From positions 1 through 23,825 of the forward strand of contig CAYGBW010000103.1 in assembly GCA_964348185.1 (NCBI GenBank): a stretch of 23,825 nt of DNA. The letters run 5' to 3'. Source of the DNA: CAYGBW01 sp964348185 (lineage in GTDB: Bacteria > Desulfobacterota > BSN033 > WVXP01). The first letter of the stretch is position 1. Each line of letters starts with the position of its first letter. The position numbers were made by a program, and so were the translations under genes. Below are positions 1-7,376 of this stretch, piece by piece. Below the pieces are notes generated by a model. The model was not told the DNA's origin. It ran no database searches and saw only the letters and a list, made by a program, of their open reading frames with translations.

Positions 1-135
1 CACAAGTTCAACTACTATGTGAAATCCTTCGGCAAGGCGGCCTGTGTGGGCTGTGGCCGGTGTGTGACGTATTGCCCCGTCAATCTCGATATCCGGAGGG
101 TGATCGAAGCGATCAAGAATCAGGAGTCAGAATAA
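1..135 (+). CDS. 4Fe-4S dicluster protein, C-terminal end (AsrA / sulfhydrogenase beta-like)
   Basis: Only the last 44 codons are inside the window, and the frame is open at the left edge. The peptide contains the ferredoxin-type motif CVGCGRCVTYCPVNLDI, with four cysteines able to hold one 4Fe-4S cluster. Such a tail is typical of anaerobic sulfite reductase subunit A and of the beta subunit of NiFe sulfhydrogenases, which pass electrons between clusters and a flavin-containing NAD(P)-binding partner. That partner type is the next gene downstream, which supports the call. The last codons (QESE and stop) lie inside a 12-base arm of an inverted repeat, so the extreme C-terminus may come from repeat sequence. 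Substrate and full length cannot be judged. The family is fairly secure; the specific complex is inference. Confidence 0.75.
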   Translation, partial: HKFNYYVKSFGKAACVGCGRCVTYCPVNLDIRRVIEAIKNQESE

Positions 136-340
136 AAGCGAATTGAACGGGGCCTTTCAACGGATGATGGTAGGGGAGAGAACGCATGGCCCGGCAAACC
201 TCCTTGGAATCCGGGGTATGTTCGTGCTGGCGAATAGACACTTCTTTCAGTTGGAGACAAGGGAGAGACCTATTGACGCTTTCCCCAGTCGATTCTGACT
301 TCTGACTCCTGGCTTCTGACTTCTTTCCTTTGACTCCTGT
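121..340. repeat. Degenerate TCTGACT-rich intergenic repeat with inverted arms
   Basis: The 12-mer CAGGAGTCAGAA at 121-132 is the exact reverse complement of 300-311. The heptamer TCTGACT recurs at 294-300, 301-307 and 315-321, followed by TTGACTCCTG near 330-339. The left arm overlaps the last codons of the upstream gene. The rest of the gap before the next gene shows no open frame with coding character. It resembles the short GTCAG-type repeats scattered in intergenic regions of many environmental bacterial genomes; that comparison is from memory. Confidence 0.5.
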
Positions 341-364
341 TGTGATGAAGTAATAGGACTCCCT

Positions 365-1237
365 ATGAACATCGCCACGAGAAAGCAAGAGAGAGTCGTG
401 TCAAATCCCTATCTTCCCCTGCCAGCCAGAGTGGAGAGAACGGCTATAGAGACCGCCGACCGGATGTTGAAGACAATCCATCTCTCCCTGACCAGGGAGG
501 AAGATCGAGAGAGGTTTTCGTTCCGACCCGGTCAGTTCTGTCAGATCTCTGTCCTTGGGAAGGGAGAAGCGCCTTTCGGAATCGCCTCCTCTCCAACCGA
601 AAATGGATCGCTTCGGTTTACGGTCAACAGAGCGGGAGTTGTCACAACGGCCATCCATCATCTGGAAGCGGGGGACGAGGTGGGTCTCCGGGGGCCCCTC
701 GGCAATGGCTATCCAACCGACCGGTTCGAGGGGAAGGATGTCGTGGTCATCGGCGGCGGATTTGCCTTCACTACACTCAGAGCGCTCTTGGTCTTCATGC
801 TGGGCAGAGAGAATCGGTCACGGTTCGGGCACATCAGGGTGATCTATGGGGCCAGAGCTCCTGGGTTGCTGCTCTACAGGCAAGAGCTCAAAAGGTGGGA
901 GATTCGGCGCGATGTGGATCTCCATATCACCGTTGACAAAGGAGATAAGACCTGGAGAGGACTCCAGGGGTTCGTTCCCGATATCGTGACCCGAGTGGCG
1001 CCCCGTTCGGAAAACGCATATGTTGTCATCTGTGGCCCCCCTGTCATGATCAAGCTCACCTTTCCCAGGCTCTTGGAGCTCGGATTTCGCGCGGATCAGA
1101 TATACACATCTTTGGAACGACGAATGAAATGTGGCCTCGGGAAGTGTGGCCGCTGCAATATTGGTCATCTTTACGTGTGCAAAGATGGACCGGTCTTCAG
1201 CTATGCCGAGTTGGCCGAACTGCCTAAAGACGATTAA
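365..1237 (+). CDS. FAD/NAD(P)-binding 2Fe-2S oxidoreductase subunit (AsrB / hydrogenase gamma-like)
   Basis: This 290-residue ferredoxin-NADP reductase-fold protein should shuttle electrons between NAD(P)(H) and an iron-sulfur partner through FAD. The FAD-binding beta barrel covers about residues 20-115, with FRPGQF and the flavin contact GIASSP at 72-77. The nucleotide-binding half follows, with VVVIGGG at 126-132 and the CGPP motif near 225. The C-terminal tail has Cys256, Cys261, Cys264 and Cys272 (CGLGKCGRCN, then YVC), the 2Fe-2S ligand pattern of dihydroorotate dehydrogenase electron-transfer subunits, AsrB and sulfhydrogenase gamma subunits. The stretch after GGG reads FAFTTLRALL, where relatives usually have a GLAPLRS-like sequence. 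The ATG follows AGGA with six-base spacing. It sits behind the AsrA-like gene, the normal order for these pairs. The physiological acceptor is not determined. Confidence 0.85.
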   Translation: MNIATRKQERVVSNPYLPLPARVERTAIETADRMLKTIHLSLTREEDRERFSFRPGQFCQISVLGKGEAPFGIASSPTENGSLRFTVNRAGVVTTAIHHLEAGDEVGLRGPLGNGYPTDRFEGKDVVVIGGGFAFTTLRALLVFMLGRENRSRFGHIRVIYGARAPGLLLYRQELKRWEIRRDVDLHITVDKGDKTWRGLQGFVPDIVTRVAPRSENAYVVICGPPVMIKLTFPRLLELGFRADQIYTSLERRMKCGLGKCGRCNIGHLYVCKDGPVFSYAELAELPKDD

Positions 1238-1243
1238 CCCGGG

Positions 1244-1401
1244 ATCAGGGTTCAGCAGTCAGGTGTCAGCAAGATAAGAAAGGCCGCCGAGAAAGCGGGT
1301 TCGGAGCCTTCGTTCATGATGCACCGGAAGGTAAGGACATCCTGGCTTGATCTATAACGTAAAGGTAGGTGTATGCTGACCCCTGATGGCTGAACCCTGA
1401 A
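1244..1401. repeat. Small element bounded by 28-bp imperfect inverted repeats
   Basis: The left arm is 1244-1271 (begins ATCAGGGTTCAGC) and the right arm 1374-1401 (ends GCTGAACCCTGAA). Read in opposite orientation they match at 24 of 28 positions, around an interior of about 102 bases. The element fills almost the whole gap between the reductase and oxidase genes and ends just before the Shine-Dalgarno sequence of the oxidase. There is no open frame inside, so it is MITE-like or a repetitive extragenic palindrome. Target-site duplications are not obvious. Confidence 0.6.
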
Positions 1402-1421
1402 AACTAAACCTGGAGGGAATG

Positions 1422-3998
1422 ATGGACGCCACCATTCTGGAAAAGATCGTTGGGAGAGAGAATGTTCATACGGATGAAGTGGAACGGCTCTGTTACAGCA
1501 GGGACATGTCGATACACGAGGGTATACCCGACGCGGTTGTCTTTGCCCAAAACCCCGGGCAGATCGTTGAGATCCTTAAGGTTGCCAATCGGGAGAGAAT
1601 TTCCGTCGTCACCCGGGGATCTGGAACCAGTGTCACCGGAGCTGTCCTGGCCATGAAGGGAGGCATTATCCTCGATCTCAGTCGGATGAATCAAATCCTG
1701 GAAATAAACAAGAAAAGCAACTACGTCCGGGTACAACCCGGTGTTATTTGCGCCCAGCTGAATGCCGCCCTTGCCCCGACCCACTTCTTCGCTCCAGATC
1801 CAGCCAGTGCTCCCCTCGCCTCCATTGGAGGCATGGTGAGTACCAATGCCAGCGGCAATCGGGCTTTGAAGTACGGCACGACTCGCGACTACATCATGGC
1901 CTTGGAAGTGGTCCTGGCTGACGGAAGGGTCCTGAAAACCGGGTCCATCGCTCCCAAGACCTCCTCAGGATACGAGCTGAGTCATCTCTTTGCCACCTCA
2001 GAGGGAACCCTGGGAGTCATCACCGAACTCACGATGAAAATCCTCCCCATGCCCGAGTATATTGCATACGCCCAGGCCAGATTCCCGGACACTGAATCGG
2101 CGGGTAAAGGGGTGGAGAAGATGTTGAGCGGGGGCATCCCCCTCTCTTCGTGTGAGATCCTGGACAGGATTTCCATCGGTGTGGTCAATCAGGCCATGGG
2201 CCTCAATATCCCATCCGAGGTGGGGTGCATCCTTTTCATTGAGATCGACGGAAACCGTAGCGCCGTCAAGGAGCACATCAAAACGATCGACAGAATCTGT
2301 GCCGAAAACCAGGGCCTGGGTAATATCTGGGATGATGATCCGGCCAAGAGGCTTCAAATGTGGGCCGGGCGCCAGGGCCTGGTCCCCTCCCTTTCCAAGG
2401 TTAGACGGGGGGCGAGACTCATGAACTATATGGAGGACTTTGGCGTCCCCATCGAGAGGATTCCTGATACCATCCGGGAGATTCAGAAGATCAGTGAGAA
2501 GCACAGTTTCCCCATTGGGACCTTTGGCCACGTAGGAGACGGAAACCTCCACGCCGTCATCGTCATGGATGTCCGGAACCGGGAGGAATGGAGTATCCTG
2601 AGAAGGATCGGAGACGATTTCATCGAAATGACCAAAAAGTTCGGAGGAACCTTTTCCGCAGAGCACGGCGTCGGCATGGCGAAATCTCCTTTTATCAAGG
2701 AGGAACTGGGTATCGCCCTGGACGTCATGGAGGGGATCAAAAAGACCCTGGACCCCAACAACATTCTCAACCCAGGAAAGATGGGTTTTCAGGGGTCGCC
2801 CGAGGACATTCTCGACCGGTCTGCTTTTCGACCGTTTATCGAAAGCCCTGAAAATCTCGTCACCTTTGGCACCGATGTGGACAACGAGATTCTTGCCTGC
2901 ATCCAATGCGGCTTCTGCCGGGCCGGATGCCCAACCTACGGAGAGACCTCACTCGAGTCGATCAATGCCCGAGGTCGGGTCATCCTTTCCTACTACCTCC
3001 TTACCGGCCGTCTCAAGCCATCAGAAGCCCTGGCGAGACGGTTCTACAGTTGCAGCATGTGTCTGAACTGCAAGGCTGTCTGTCCTGCTGGGGTCATGGT
3101 GACGGACATCATCGAGGCCGCGCGGGCGAGATTGGTGGAAGCAGGCTATCTTCCACCGGTCCATCAGAGCCTGGTGCAGTCGATTGAAGCGCGGGGAAAC
3201 CCTTTCGGAGAAACCGCAGAAAAAAGGGGAGACGTCTATCCGACTGGGTACAAGCCCCGGGATGGGGCAGCCACCCTTCTCTACTTCGGATGTGTGGCCT
3301 CGTATCAGGACATTCACATCATTCCCAGCACCCTGAACATCATGGACAGGGCCAGGATCGACTACACCACTCTAAGGGCTGAGGAATACTGCTGCGGATA
3401 CATCTCTCATCTTGTGGGAGAACGCAGTGAATTCGAAAGGTGTGTCAGAAAGAACGGAGATCTCTTCACGAAGATGGGTCTCGACGAGATCGTGACGACT
3501 TGCGCCGGTTGCTACCGCACCTTCAAGGATCTGTACCCCAAACACGGGGAACTGGAGACCATTCGCATCTATCACGTGATAGAATACCTGGAAAAGCTTA
3601 TCGGAGAGGGCAAGATCCAGATGAAGAAGGGTGTGCCAAGCAAGGTGGCCTACCACGACCCCTGCGACCTGGGTCGCCACATGAACTTCTATGATCCCCC
3701 ACGCAATCTAATCAAGGCTATTCCAGGCGTCGAGTTGGTTGAATTCACCCAACACAGAGACCTTGCCAAGTGCTGCGGGGGCGGAGGAGGGATGAAGGCT
3801 TATGACACTGTCATGAGCCTGGATATCGCCCACGAACGGGTGCAGCAGGCAGCCGAGGTTGGGGCAGACATCATCGTTTCTGCCTGTCCATCCTGCAAGA
3901 GCAACCTTCAACAGGGGGCGGCCAGATTAAGGAGAGAGAAAAAGGAGAAGATCAAGGTCATGGACATCACGGATCTCGTCGCCCAGGCGATCGCCTGA
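1422..3998 (+). CDS. FAD-linked 2-hydroxyacid dehydrogenase fused to GlpC/HdrD-like Fe-S module (GlcD-GlpC type)
   Basis: The 858-residue fusion probably oxidises a 2-hydroxyacid such as D-lactate, glycolate or 2-hydroxyglutarate on FAD and passes electrons through iron-sulfur clusters. Residues about 36-210 are the FAD-binding domain of the GlcD/VAO superfamily (TRGSGTSVTGA at 64-74, SIGGMVSTNASG at 134-145). Residues about 215-455 are the FAD-oxidase C-terminal domain, with GHVGDGNLHA and EHGVGMAK. Two 4Fe-4S motifs follow: Cys493/496/499/503 and Cys544/547/550/554. Two cysteine-rich CCG domains complete it: Cys624, CC657-658, CAGC 694-697, then Cys748, CC784-785 and CPSC 822-825, as in GlpC, LldE and HdrD/HdrB. 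ATG codons stand at 1419 and 1422; GGAGG at 1412-1416 lies five bases from 1422, which is preferred. The upstream AsrA/AsrB-like genes suggest a shared route to NAD(P) or ferredoxin. The exact substrate is unknown. Confidence 0.88.
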   Translation: MDATILEKIVGRENVHTDEVERLCYSRDMSIHEGIPDAVVFAQNPGQIVEILKVANRERISVVTRGSGTSVTGAVLAMKGGIILDLSRMNQILEINKKSNYVRVQPGVICAQLNAALAPTHFFAPDPASAPLASIGGMVSTNASGNRALKYGTTRDYIMALEVVLADGRVLKTGSIAPKTSSGYELSHLFATSEGTLGVITELTMKILPMPEYIAYAQARFPDTESAGKGVEKMLSGGIPLSSCEILDRISIGVVNQAMGLNIPSEVGCILFIEIDGNRSAVKEHIKTIDRICAENQGLGNIWDDDPAKRLQMWAGRQGLVPSLSKVRRGARLMNYMEDFGVPIERIPDTIREIQKISEKHSFPIGTFGHVGDGNLHAVIVMDVRNREEWSILRRIGDDFIEMTKKFGGTFSAEHGVGMAKSPFIKEELGIALDVMEGIKKTLDPNNILNPGKMGFQGSPEDILDRSAFRPFIESPENLVTFGTDVDNEILACIQCGFCRAGCPTYGETSLESINARGRVILSYYLLTGRLKPSEALARRFYSCSMCLNCKAVCPAGVMVTDIIEAARARLVEAGYLPPVHQSLVQSIEARGNPFGETAEKRGDVYPTGYKPRDGAATLLYFGCVASYQDIHIIPSTLNIMDRARIDYTTLRAEEYCCGYISHLVGERSEFERCVRKNGDLFTKMGLDEIVTTCAGCYRTFKDLYPKHGELETIRIYHVIEYLEKLIGEGKIQMKKGVPSKVAYHDPCDLGRHMNFYDPPRNLIKAIPGVELVEFTQHRDLAKCCGGGGGMKAYDTVMSLDIAHERVQQAAEVGADIIVSACPSCKSNLQQGAARLRREKKEKIKVMDITDLVAQAIA

Positions 3999-4824
3999 TT
4001 TCCCGACTGATCCCTCGTCGGACCTCGTAATCAGGGCGTCTTGCCCCCTTCATATCCACCGTCTCAGACCTGTCTTTTGAACTCCTGCCCGGTTCCAGCA
4101 GGAAGTCCACCTCTTCACGGCTCAAGTATCTGTATTGGCCCGGTTTAAGACCCCCGATCTCTAGGGATCCATACTTGACCCTCACGAGTCTCAAAACAGG
4201 ATGGTGTATCTCTTGGAACATCCTTCTCACGAGCCGATTTCGTCCCTCTCTGACGACTACACGCCACCAGGAGTTGGCTCTCAAGGCTCTGAAGAGCTTC
4301 ACCTCCGCAGGCAGGGTCGGACCGTCACTGAGTTTCACCCCTTGTCTTAAGCGGCGGATCGCTTTCCCATCGGGGATGCCTTTGACTTTGACAAGGTAGG
4401 TTCGTGGCTTTTCATACCTCGGGTGGATTATCCGTTGGAAGAAGTCCCCGTCGTTCGTGAGGAGCACGAGACCCTCTGAGTCTACATCGAGTCGTCCCAC
4501 AGGGTAGATACGGAACTTCACGCCCTTGAACAAATCAGTCACAACGGGTCGGCCCAGGGGGTCCCTTCGGGTGCAAAGAATCCCCCGGGGTTTGTTGAGG
4601 ACGATATAGACCTTGGGCTCGAGCCTCTTGATCAGTTTTCCATCGACACGGATATGGTCCTCCAACGGGTCAGCCTTGAAATCAAGCCGAGTCACGACTG
4701 CGCCGTTGACTTGAACCCTACCCTCACGCATGAGCTTCTCCGCCTCACGGCGGGATGCAACCCCGGCCTTGGACAGTATCTTCTGGATCCTCTCTCGAGT
4801 CATCGGATCAAGTTCGAAGGGCAC
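3967..4824 (-). CDS. rluB: 23S rRNA pseudouridine synthase, RsuA/RluB family
   Basis: The 285-residue protein has the family architecture: an S4 RNA-binding domain (ERIQKILSKAGVASRREAEK, about residues 11-60), then the pseudouridine synthase fold with GRLDVDSEG, where Asp113 is the expected catalytic aspartate that attacks the uridine. The C-terminal tail is basic and low in complexity, as is common in RluB. It should modify a uridine in 23S rRNA; assignment to RluB rather than RluE/F rests on the S4 domain and general similarity. The ATG at 4824 has no clear Shine-Dalgarno sequence, and an alternative ATG at 4803 begins MTRERIQ. The last ten or so codons overlap the end of the convergent oxidase gene by 32 bases. 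It lies downstream of scpB, a common neighbour, but is separated from it by a repeat-filled gap. Confidence 0.88.
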   Translation of the reverse strand: MPFELDPMTRERIQKILSKAGVASRREAEKLMREGRVQVNGAVVTRLDFKADPLEDHIRVDGKLIKRLEPKVYIVLNKPRGILCTRRDPLGRPVVTDLFKGVKFRIYPVGRLDVDSEGLVLLTNDGDFFQRIIHPRYEKPRTYLVKVKGIPDGKAIRRLRQGVKLSDGPTLPAEVKLFRALRANSWWRVVVREGRNRLVRRMFQEIHHPVLRLVRVKYGSLEIGGLKPGQYRYLSREEVDFLLEPGRSSKDRSETVDMKGARRPDYEVRRGISREIRRSPGRRDP

Positions 4825-4875
4825 ATGTCATTTGGACGGTAGGAACATCGCCCCGAGGGAAAAGCAGAATTTACA

Positions 4876-4910
4876 GATTCGAAATTGGAATATCGAAATA
4901 CGAAACAAAT
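4876..4910. repeat. Fragment related to the ATTCGATATTC-type palindromic repeat
   Basis: The stretch starting GATTCGAAATTGG and continuing through AATATCGAAATACG uses the same short words (TTCGAAATT, AATATCGA) as the larger repeat that starts about 50 bases downstream. It is probably a degenerate or partial copy. There is no coding potential. Confidence 0.4.
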
Positions 4911-4957
4911 TATAGTACCTCATGAGTTAAGCTTAATTGAACCCCTCCCTACTCAAG

Positions 4958-5090
4958 CAGGCAGATTTCTAGCATGACGGAGAGTCAATTCTTTTGAACC
5001 GCAGAATATCGAACAAGCAATAATGAATGTCGAAGGGAAAAAATCATCATTCGAAATTCCTTGTTCGATATTCGATATTCAAATGGCAAT
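4958..5090 (+). repeat. Dispersed palindromic repeat, copy 1
   Basis: The block contains a perfect 14-bp inverted repeat: GAATATCGAACAAG at 5004-5017 and CTTGTTCGATATTC at 5060-5073, with a 42-base loop. A second copy lies at 23272-23401 on the opposite strand. The copies share an identical 24-base block (here 4994-5017, there 23339-23362) and an identical 15-base block (here 4964-4978, there 23381-23395) in the same order and spacing. Weaker similarity continues left to about 4925. It fills most of the scpB-rluB gap and encodes no protein. Confidence 0.85.
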
Positions 5091-5107
5091 CTCTGCGAAT
5101 GGGGAGT

Positions 5108-5698
5108 CTATTCCGGTGGGCCGACAGGGGAAGGCTCCCCCTTGTGAAGTTCCTCGATTTCTCTAAGGGTGGGTAAATCCGAAAGATTCCTGAGCCCGAA
5201 AACCTGGAGAAACTCGCGGGTGGTTCCGTACACGATGGGCCTCCCCGGCACGTCTCTCCGTCCCAGTATTCGGATCAGTCTCCGTTCGAGAAGCGTTTTC
5301 AGAACGGACGCAGAATCCACTCCTCGAATCGCCTCTACCTCTGCTCGCATGAGGGGCTGCTTATAGGCTACGATGGCAAGCACCTCCATGGATGAGCGGC
5401 TGAGACGAGGAGCCCTGTTTTTCCGCAGTTTCCTGATCCATTCCACGCAACCGGGTTTTGTGCGAAACTGGTAGCCGTCCGCCACCTGGGCGAGCTCGAA
5501 TCCGTGAATCGGATCTTGATACTCCTGACTGAGTTCGTCCAACACCCTCTGGATCTTCCCCTTGTCCGGCTCCTCCAGGATTTCCTTGATCATCTCGATT
5601 TTCAGTGGGAATTCGGAACTAAAAATCAGGCTCTCGACTGCGGACCGCAATGCAGAAGAATCCATTCTCGGACCTGTTTCTCGGCCAGACTCGGTCAA
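5108..5698 (-). CDS. scpB: Segregation and condensation protein B (ScpB)
   Basis: This 196-residue protein matches ScpB in length and fold. ScpB is the kleisin-associated winged-helix subunit of the bacterial SMC condensin complex, acting with SMC and ScpA on chromosome compaction and segregation. Landmarks are the N-terminal ALRSAVESLIFSSEFPL helix-turn, the central SRSSMEVLAIVAYKQPL, and IRGVDSASVLKTLLERRLI followed by GRPIVYGTTREFLQVFGL, all typical of the second winged-helix domain. The listed start is TTG, whose last bases overlap the hfq stop (TTGA), with GAGG four bases upstream; this points to translational coupling. An in-frame ATG at 5665 (MDSSALRS) is the alternative. ScpA is not in the window, although the two are often adjacent. 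Confidence 0.92.
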   Translation of the reverse strand: MTESGRETGPRMDSSALRSAVESLIFSSEFPLKIEMIKEILEEPDKGKIQRVLDELSQEYQDPIHGFELAQVADGYQFRTKPGCVEWIRKLRKNRAPRLSRSSMEVLAIVAYKQPLMRAEVEAIRGVDSASVLKTLLERRLIRILGRRDVPGRPIVYGTTREFLQVFGLRNLSDLPTLREIEELHKGEPSPVGPPE

Positions 5699-5940
5699 AT
5701 CCTCGGCTTTTCGCTGAACGTATCAAAGGTGCCGGATTTGTCATAGGGAGAAATGCAGGAGATCGCGTGCTTATAGATGAGTTGGTCCGTGCTGCTCTTC
5801 AGAATGAGACTGAAGTTATCAAAGCTCGTGATGTACCCTTCAAGTTCCTTCCCTGTGGTGAGTTGCACGTTCACCCAGATCCTTTCTCTTCGAACCTTGT
5901 TGAGAAACTGATCCTGCACATTGATTTGACTCTTTGCCAT
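5695..5940 (-). CDS. hfq: RNA chaperone Hfq
   Basis: The 81-residue protein is full-length for a short-tailed Hfq. The Sm1 motif spans roughly VNVQLTTGKELEGYITSFDN and the Sm2 motif contains YKHAISCI, equivalent to the YKHAIS signature. The N-terminal QDQFLNKVRRERIWV matches the proximal-face helix, including the QDxFLN segment that contacts uridine-rich RNA. It forms a hexamer that pairs small RNAs with mRNAs. The ATG is preceded by GGAG at seven-base spacing. It follows miaA by 65 bases, the same order as the miaA-hfq pair of many Proteobacteria. The leader contains an AU-rich hairpin (5958-5973). The C-terminal tail after the Sm core is very short. Confidence 0.96.
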   Translation of the reverse strand: MAKSQINVQDQFLNKVRRERIWVNVQLTTGKELEGYITSFDNFSLILKSSTDQLIYKHAISCISPYDKSGTFDTFSEKPRI

Positions 5941-5957
5941 GAATCCACTCCGCAGAT

Positions 5958-5973
5958 TTTTTCAGCAGAAAAA
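5958..5973 (-). promoter_or_regulatory. AU-rich hairpin in the hfq leader
   Basis: On the minus strand the leader reads TTTTTC, a four-base loop, then GAAAAA: a perfect 6-bp AU-rich stem between the miaA stop and the hfq Shine-Dalgarno sequence. Hfq binds AU- and U-rich leader RNA in other bacteria, so this could serve autoregulation or mRNA processing. It is only a structural observation. Confidence 0.3.
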
Positions 5974-6005
5974 CTGATGTTCCTATTACGAATACACCGG
6001 ATGCT

Positions 6006-6920
6006 TCAAACTTTCAAGAAGTTTTTCGCCTTTCTCATCGCCTCACCCTTGCCCCTTAGCCAACAGATACGGGAGTCGGCTTTGAACCACGTCCATTGAC
6101 GTTTGGCGTAGCGTCGAGTGTCCCGCTTGATCAAATCGATGGCCCGATCCAGGGATAGATCGCCGTGGAGGTAGGCCCCGATCTGTCGGTACCCGATGCC
6201 CTGCATGGGCCTCAGGTTCCGGTCATATCCCAGTTTGAAAAGCCTCTCCACTTCATCCACGAGCCCCCGCTCGATCATCCCATCTACTCGCGCTTCGATA
6301 CGCTGATACAGCTCCTTTCGTTCCACGTCAATGCCGATCTTCAAAACCTGGAATGACTCGGGAGTGAACCGATGGGCCTGCCTGAGTTCACTGATCGGCT
6401 TTCCAGTGGCTCGAAAGACCTCGAGGGCCCGGACGATGCGGAAGGTATCATTCTGGTGAACCCTGCGGGCGGTCTCGGAATCGACCCGTTTCAATTCTTC
6501 ATAGAGGCAGGCTATCCCTCTCTGTTGGGCTTCCTCCCTGAGCTGTGCACGGATTTCCTGGGGGATCAGAGGACAGGCGAACAGACCGTGGACAAGGGTT
6601 TTGATGTAAAGCCCTGTCCCCCCCACCACAAAGGTCCTTTTCCCGGAATCTATAATTCCATAAATCGCCTGAAGCGCCACCTCCCTGTATTGGACAGCGT
6701 CAAAGGGCTCGTCAGGATAGACGAGATCAATCCCATGGTGGGCGATCCCCTCTCTGGCCTCAGCAGAGGGTTTATCCGTGCCAATGTCCATGTGAATGTA
6801 GACCTGCATGGAGTCGGCACTGACGATTTCTCCGTTTAGAGCCTCAGCCAATTCGAGACCCAACATCGACTTGCCAGAGCCTGTCGGACCAGCGATGATA
6901 ACGATGGAGGGCCTGTCCAC
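6006..6920 (-). CDS. miaA: tRNA dimethylallyltransferase MiaA
   Basis: The 304-residue protein transfers a dimethylallyl group to N6 of A37 in tRNAs reading UNN codons. Family marks are the P-loop GPTGSGKS (residues 11-18), GEIVSADSMQVY with the catalytic aspartate, GTDKPS, HHGID, VGGTGLYIKTLVHG, and the C-terminal MQGIGYRQI and KRDTRRYAKRQWTWF segment that closes on the tRNA anticodon. Length is normal. The start is GTG, giving MDRPSIVIIAGPTG; the nearest Shine-Dalgarno-like AGAGG is 14 bases upstream, longer than usual, so initiation may be weak. It precedes hfq and follows a hairpin behind the receiver gene. Confidence 0.96.
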   Translation of the reverse strand: MDRPSIVIIAGPTGSGKSMLGLELAEALNGEIVSADSMQVYIHMDIGTDKPSAEAREGIAHHGIDLVYPDEPFDAVQYREVALQAIYGIIDSGKRTFVVGGTGLYIKTLVHGLFACPLIPQEIRAQLREEAQQRGIACLYEELKRVDSETARRVHQNDTFRIVRALEVFRATGKPISELRQAHRFTPESFQVLKIGIDVERKELYQRIEARVDGMIERGLVDEVERLFKLGYDRNLRPMQGIGYRQIGAYLHGDLSLDRAIDLIKRDTRRYAKRQWTWFKADSRICWLRGKGEAMRKAKNFLKV

Positions 6921-6977
6921 AACAGAGATAATTGCCTCTATCCTGGTGCAACGAGTTGAAACGGTAAGCTTTCAAGC

Positions 6978-7000
6978 CTCCTCACTGGCGAAGTGAGGGG
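6978..7000 (-). terminator. Stem-loop after the receiver gene, possible weak terminator
   Basis: CCTCACT (6980-6986) and AGTGAGG (6992-6998) form a perfect 7-bp stem with a five-base loop, extendable to nine pairs. It starts two bases after the receiver stop codon on the minus strand. The bases that follow (CTTGAAAGC) are not a strong T run, so a partial terminator or mRNA-stabilising hairpin is equally possible. It marks a likely boundary before miaA. Confidence 0.45.
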
Positions 7001-7002
7001 AA

Positions 7003-7374
7003 CTAGTCGGCTCTCTCAATGGCCTCTTTGATCTTTATCAAAAACTCCTCGACATTGTAGGACTTGTAGATGAAATCCTTGGCTCCCAGAGACAGGGCAT
7101 GGTCGGGCTCCTCACTGGTGAATCCCGTGATCATGATCACATCGATTTTCGGGTCTATCATCTTGGCGGCGGTCAGGACGTCGATTCCACTCTTTCCTGG
7201 CATCTTTATGTCCGTAATCACCGTATCGAATCTCTCTGAGGAGAGTCTCTCGATAGCCTCAGCCCCGTTTTCAGCTTCCACGACCTCGTACCCCTCCTCT
7301 ATGAGAAGGCCTCCCAAGGCGTCTCTGATGATTTCCTCGTCATCAGCGAGCAGTATCTTCTTCTTTTCCTTCAT
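7003..7374 (-). CDS. Single-domain response regulator (CheY-like receiver)
   Basis: The 123-residue protein is only a receiver domain, with no DNA-binding or enzymatic output. The acidic pocket is Asp11-Asp12, the phospho-acceptor is Asp55 in TDIKMPG, the switch threonine is Thr83 in MITG, and Lys104 completes the active site; the family's usual KP pair is KS here. It begins two bases after the histidine kinase stop codon, so the two are almost certainly co-translated and the kinase is its probable phosphodonor. The output route is not visible, and it may work by phosphotransfer or protein binding. A second receiver gene lies upstream of the kinase. Confidence 0.93.
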   Translation of the reverse strand: MKEKKKILLADDEEIIRDALGGLLIEEGYEVVEAENGAEAIERLSSERFDTVITDIKMPGKSGIDVLTAAKMIDPKIDVIMITGFTSEEPDHALSLGAKDFIYKSYNVEEFLIKIKEAIERAD

Positions 7375-7376
7375 GC

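Noticed and set aside
1998..2906. 302-codon open frame antisense to the oxidase gene
   Set aside because: It is a shadow of the long coding frame on the other strand, with no family motifs and no ribosome binding site.
4925..5090. Possible CRISPR-like or insertion-sequence remnant between scpB and rluB
   Set aside because: There are no regularly spaced direct repeats and no transposase or cas gene; the region is explained by a palindromic dispersed repeat.
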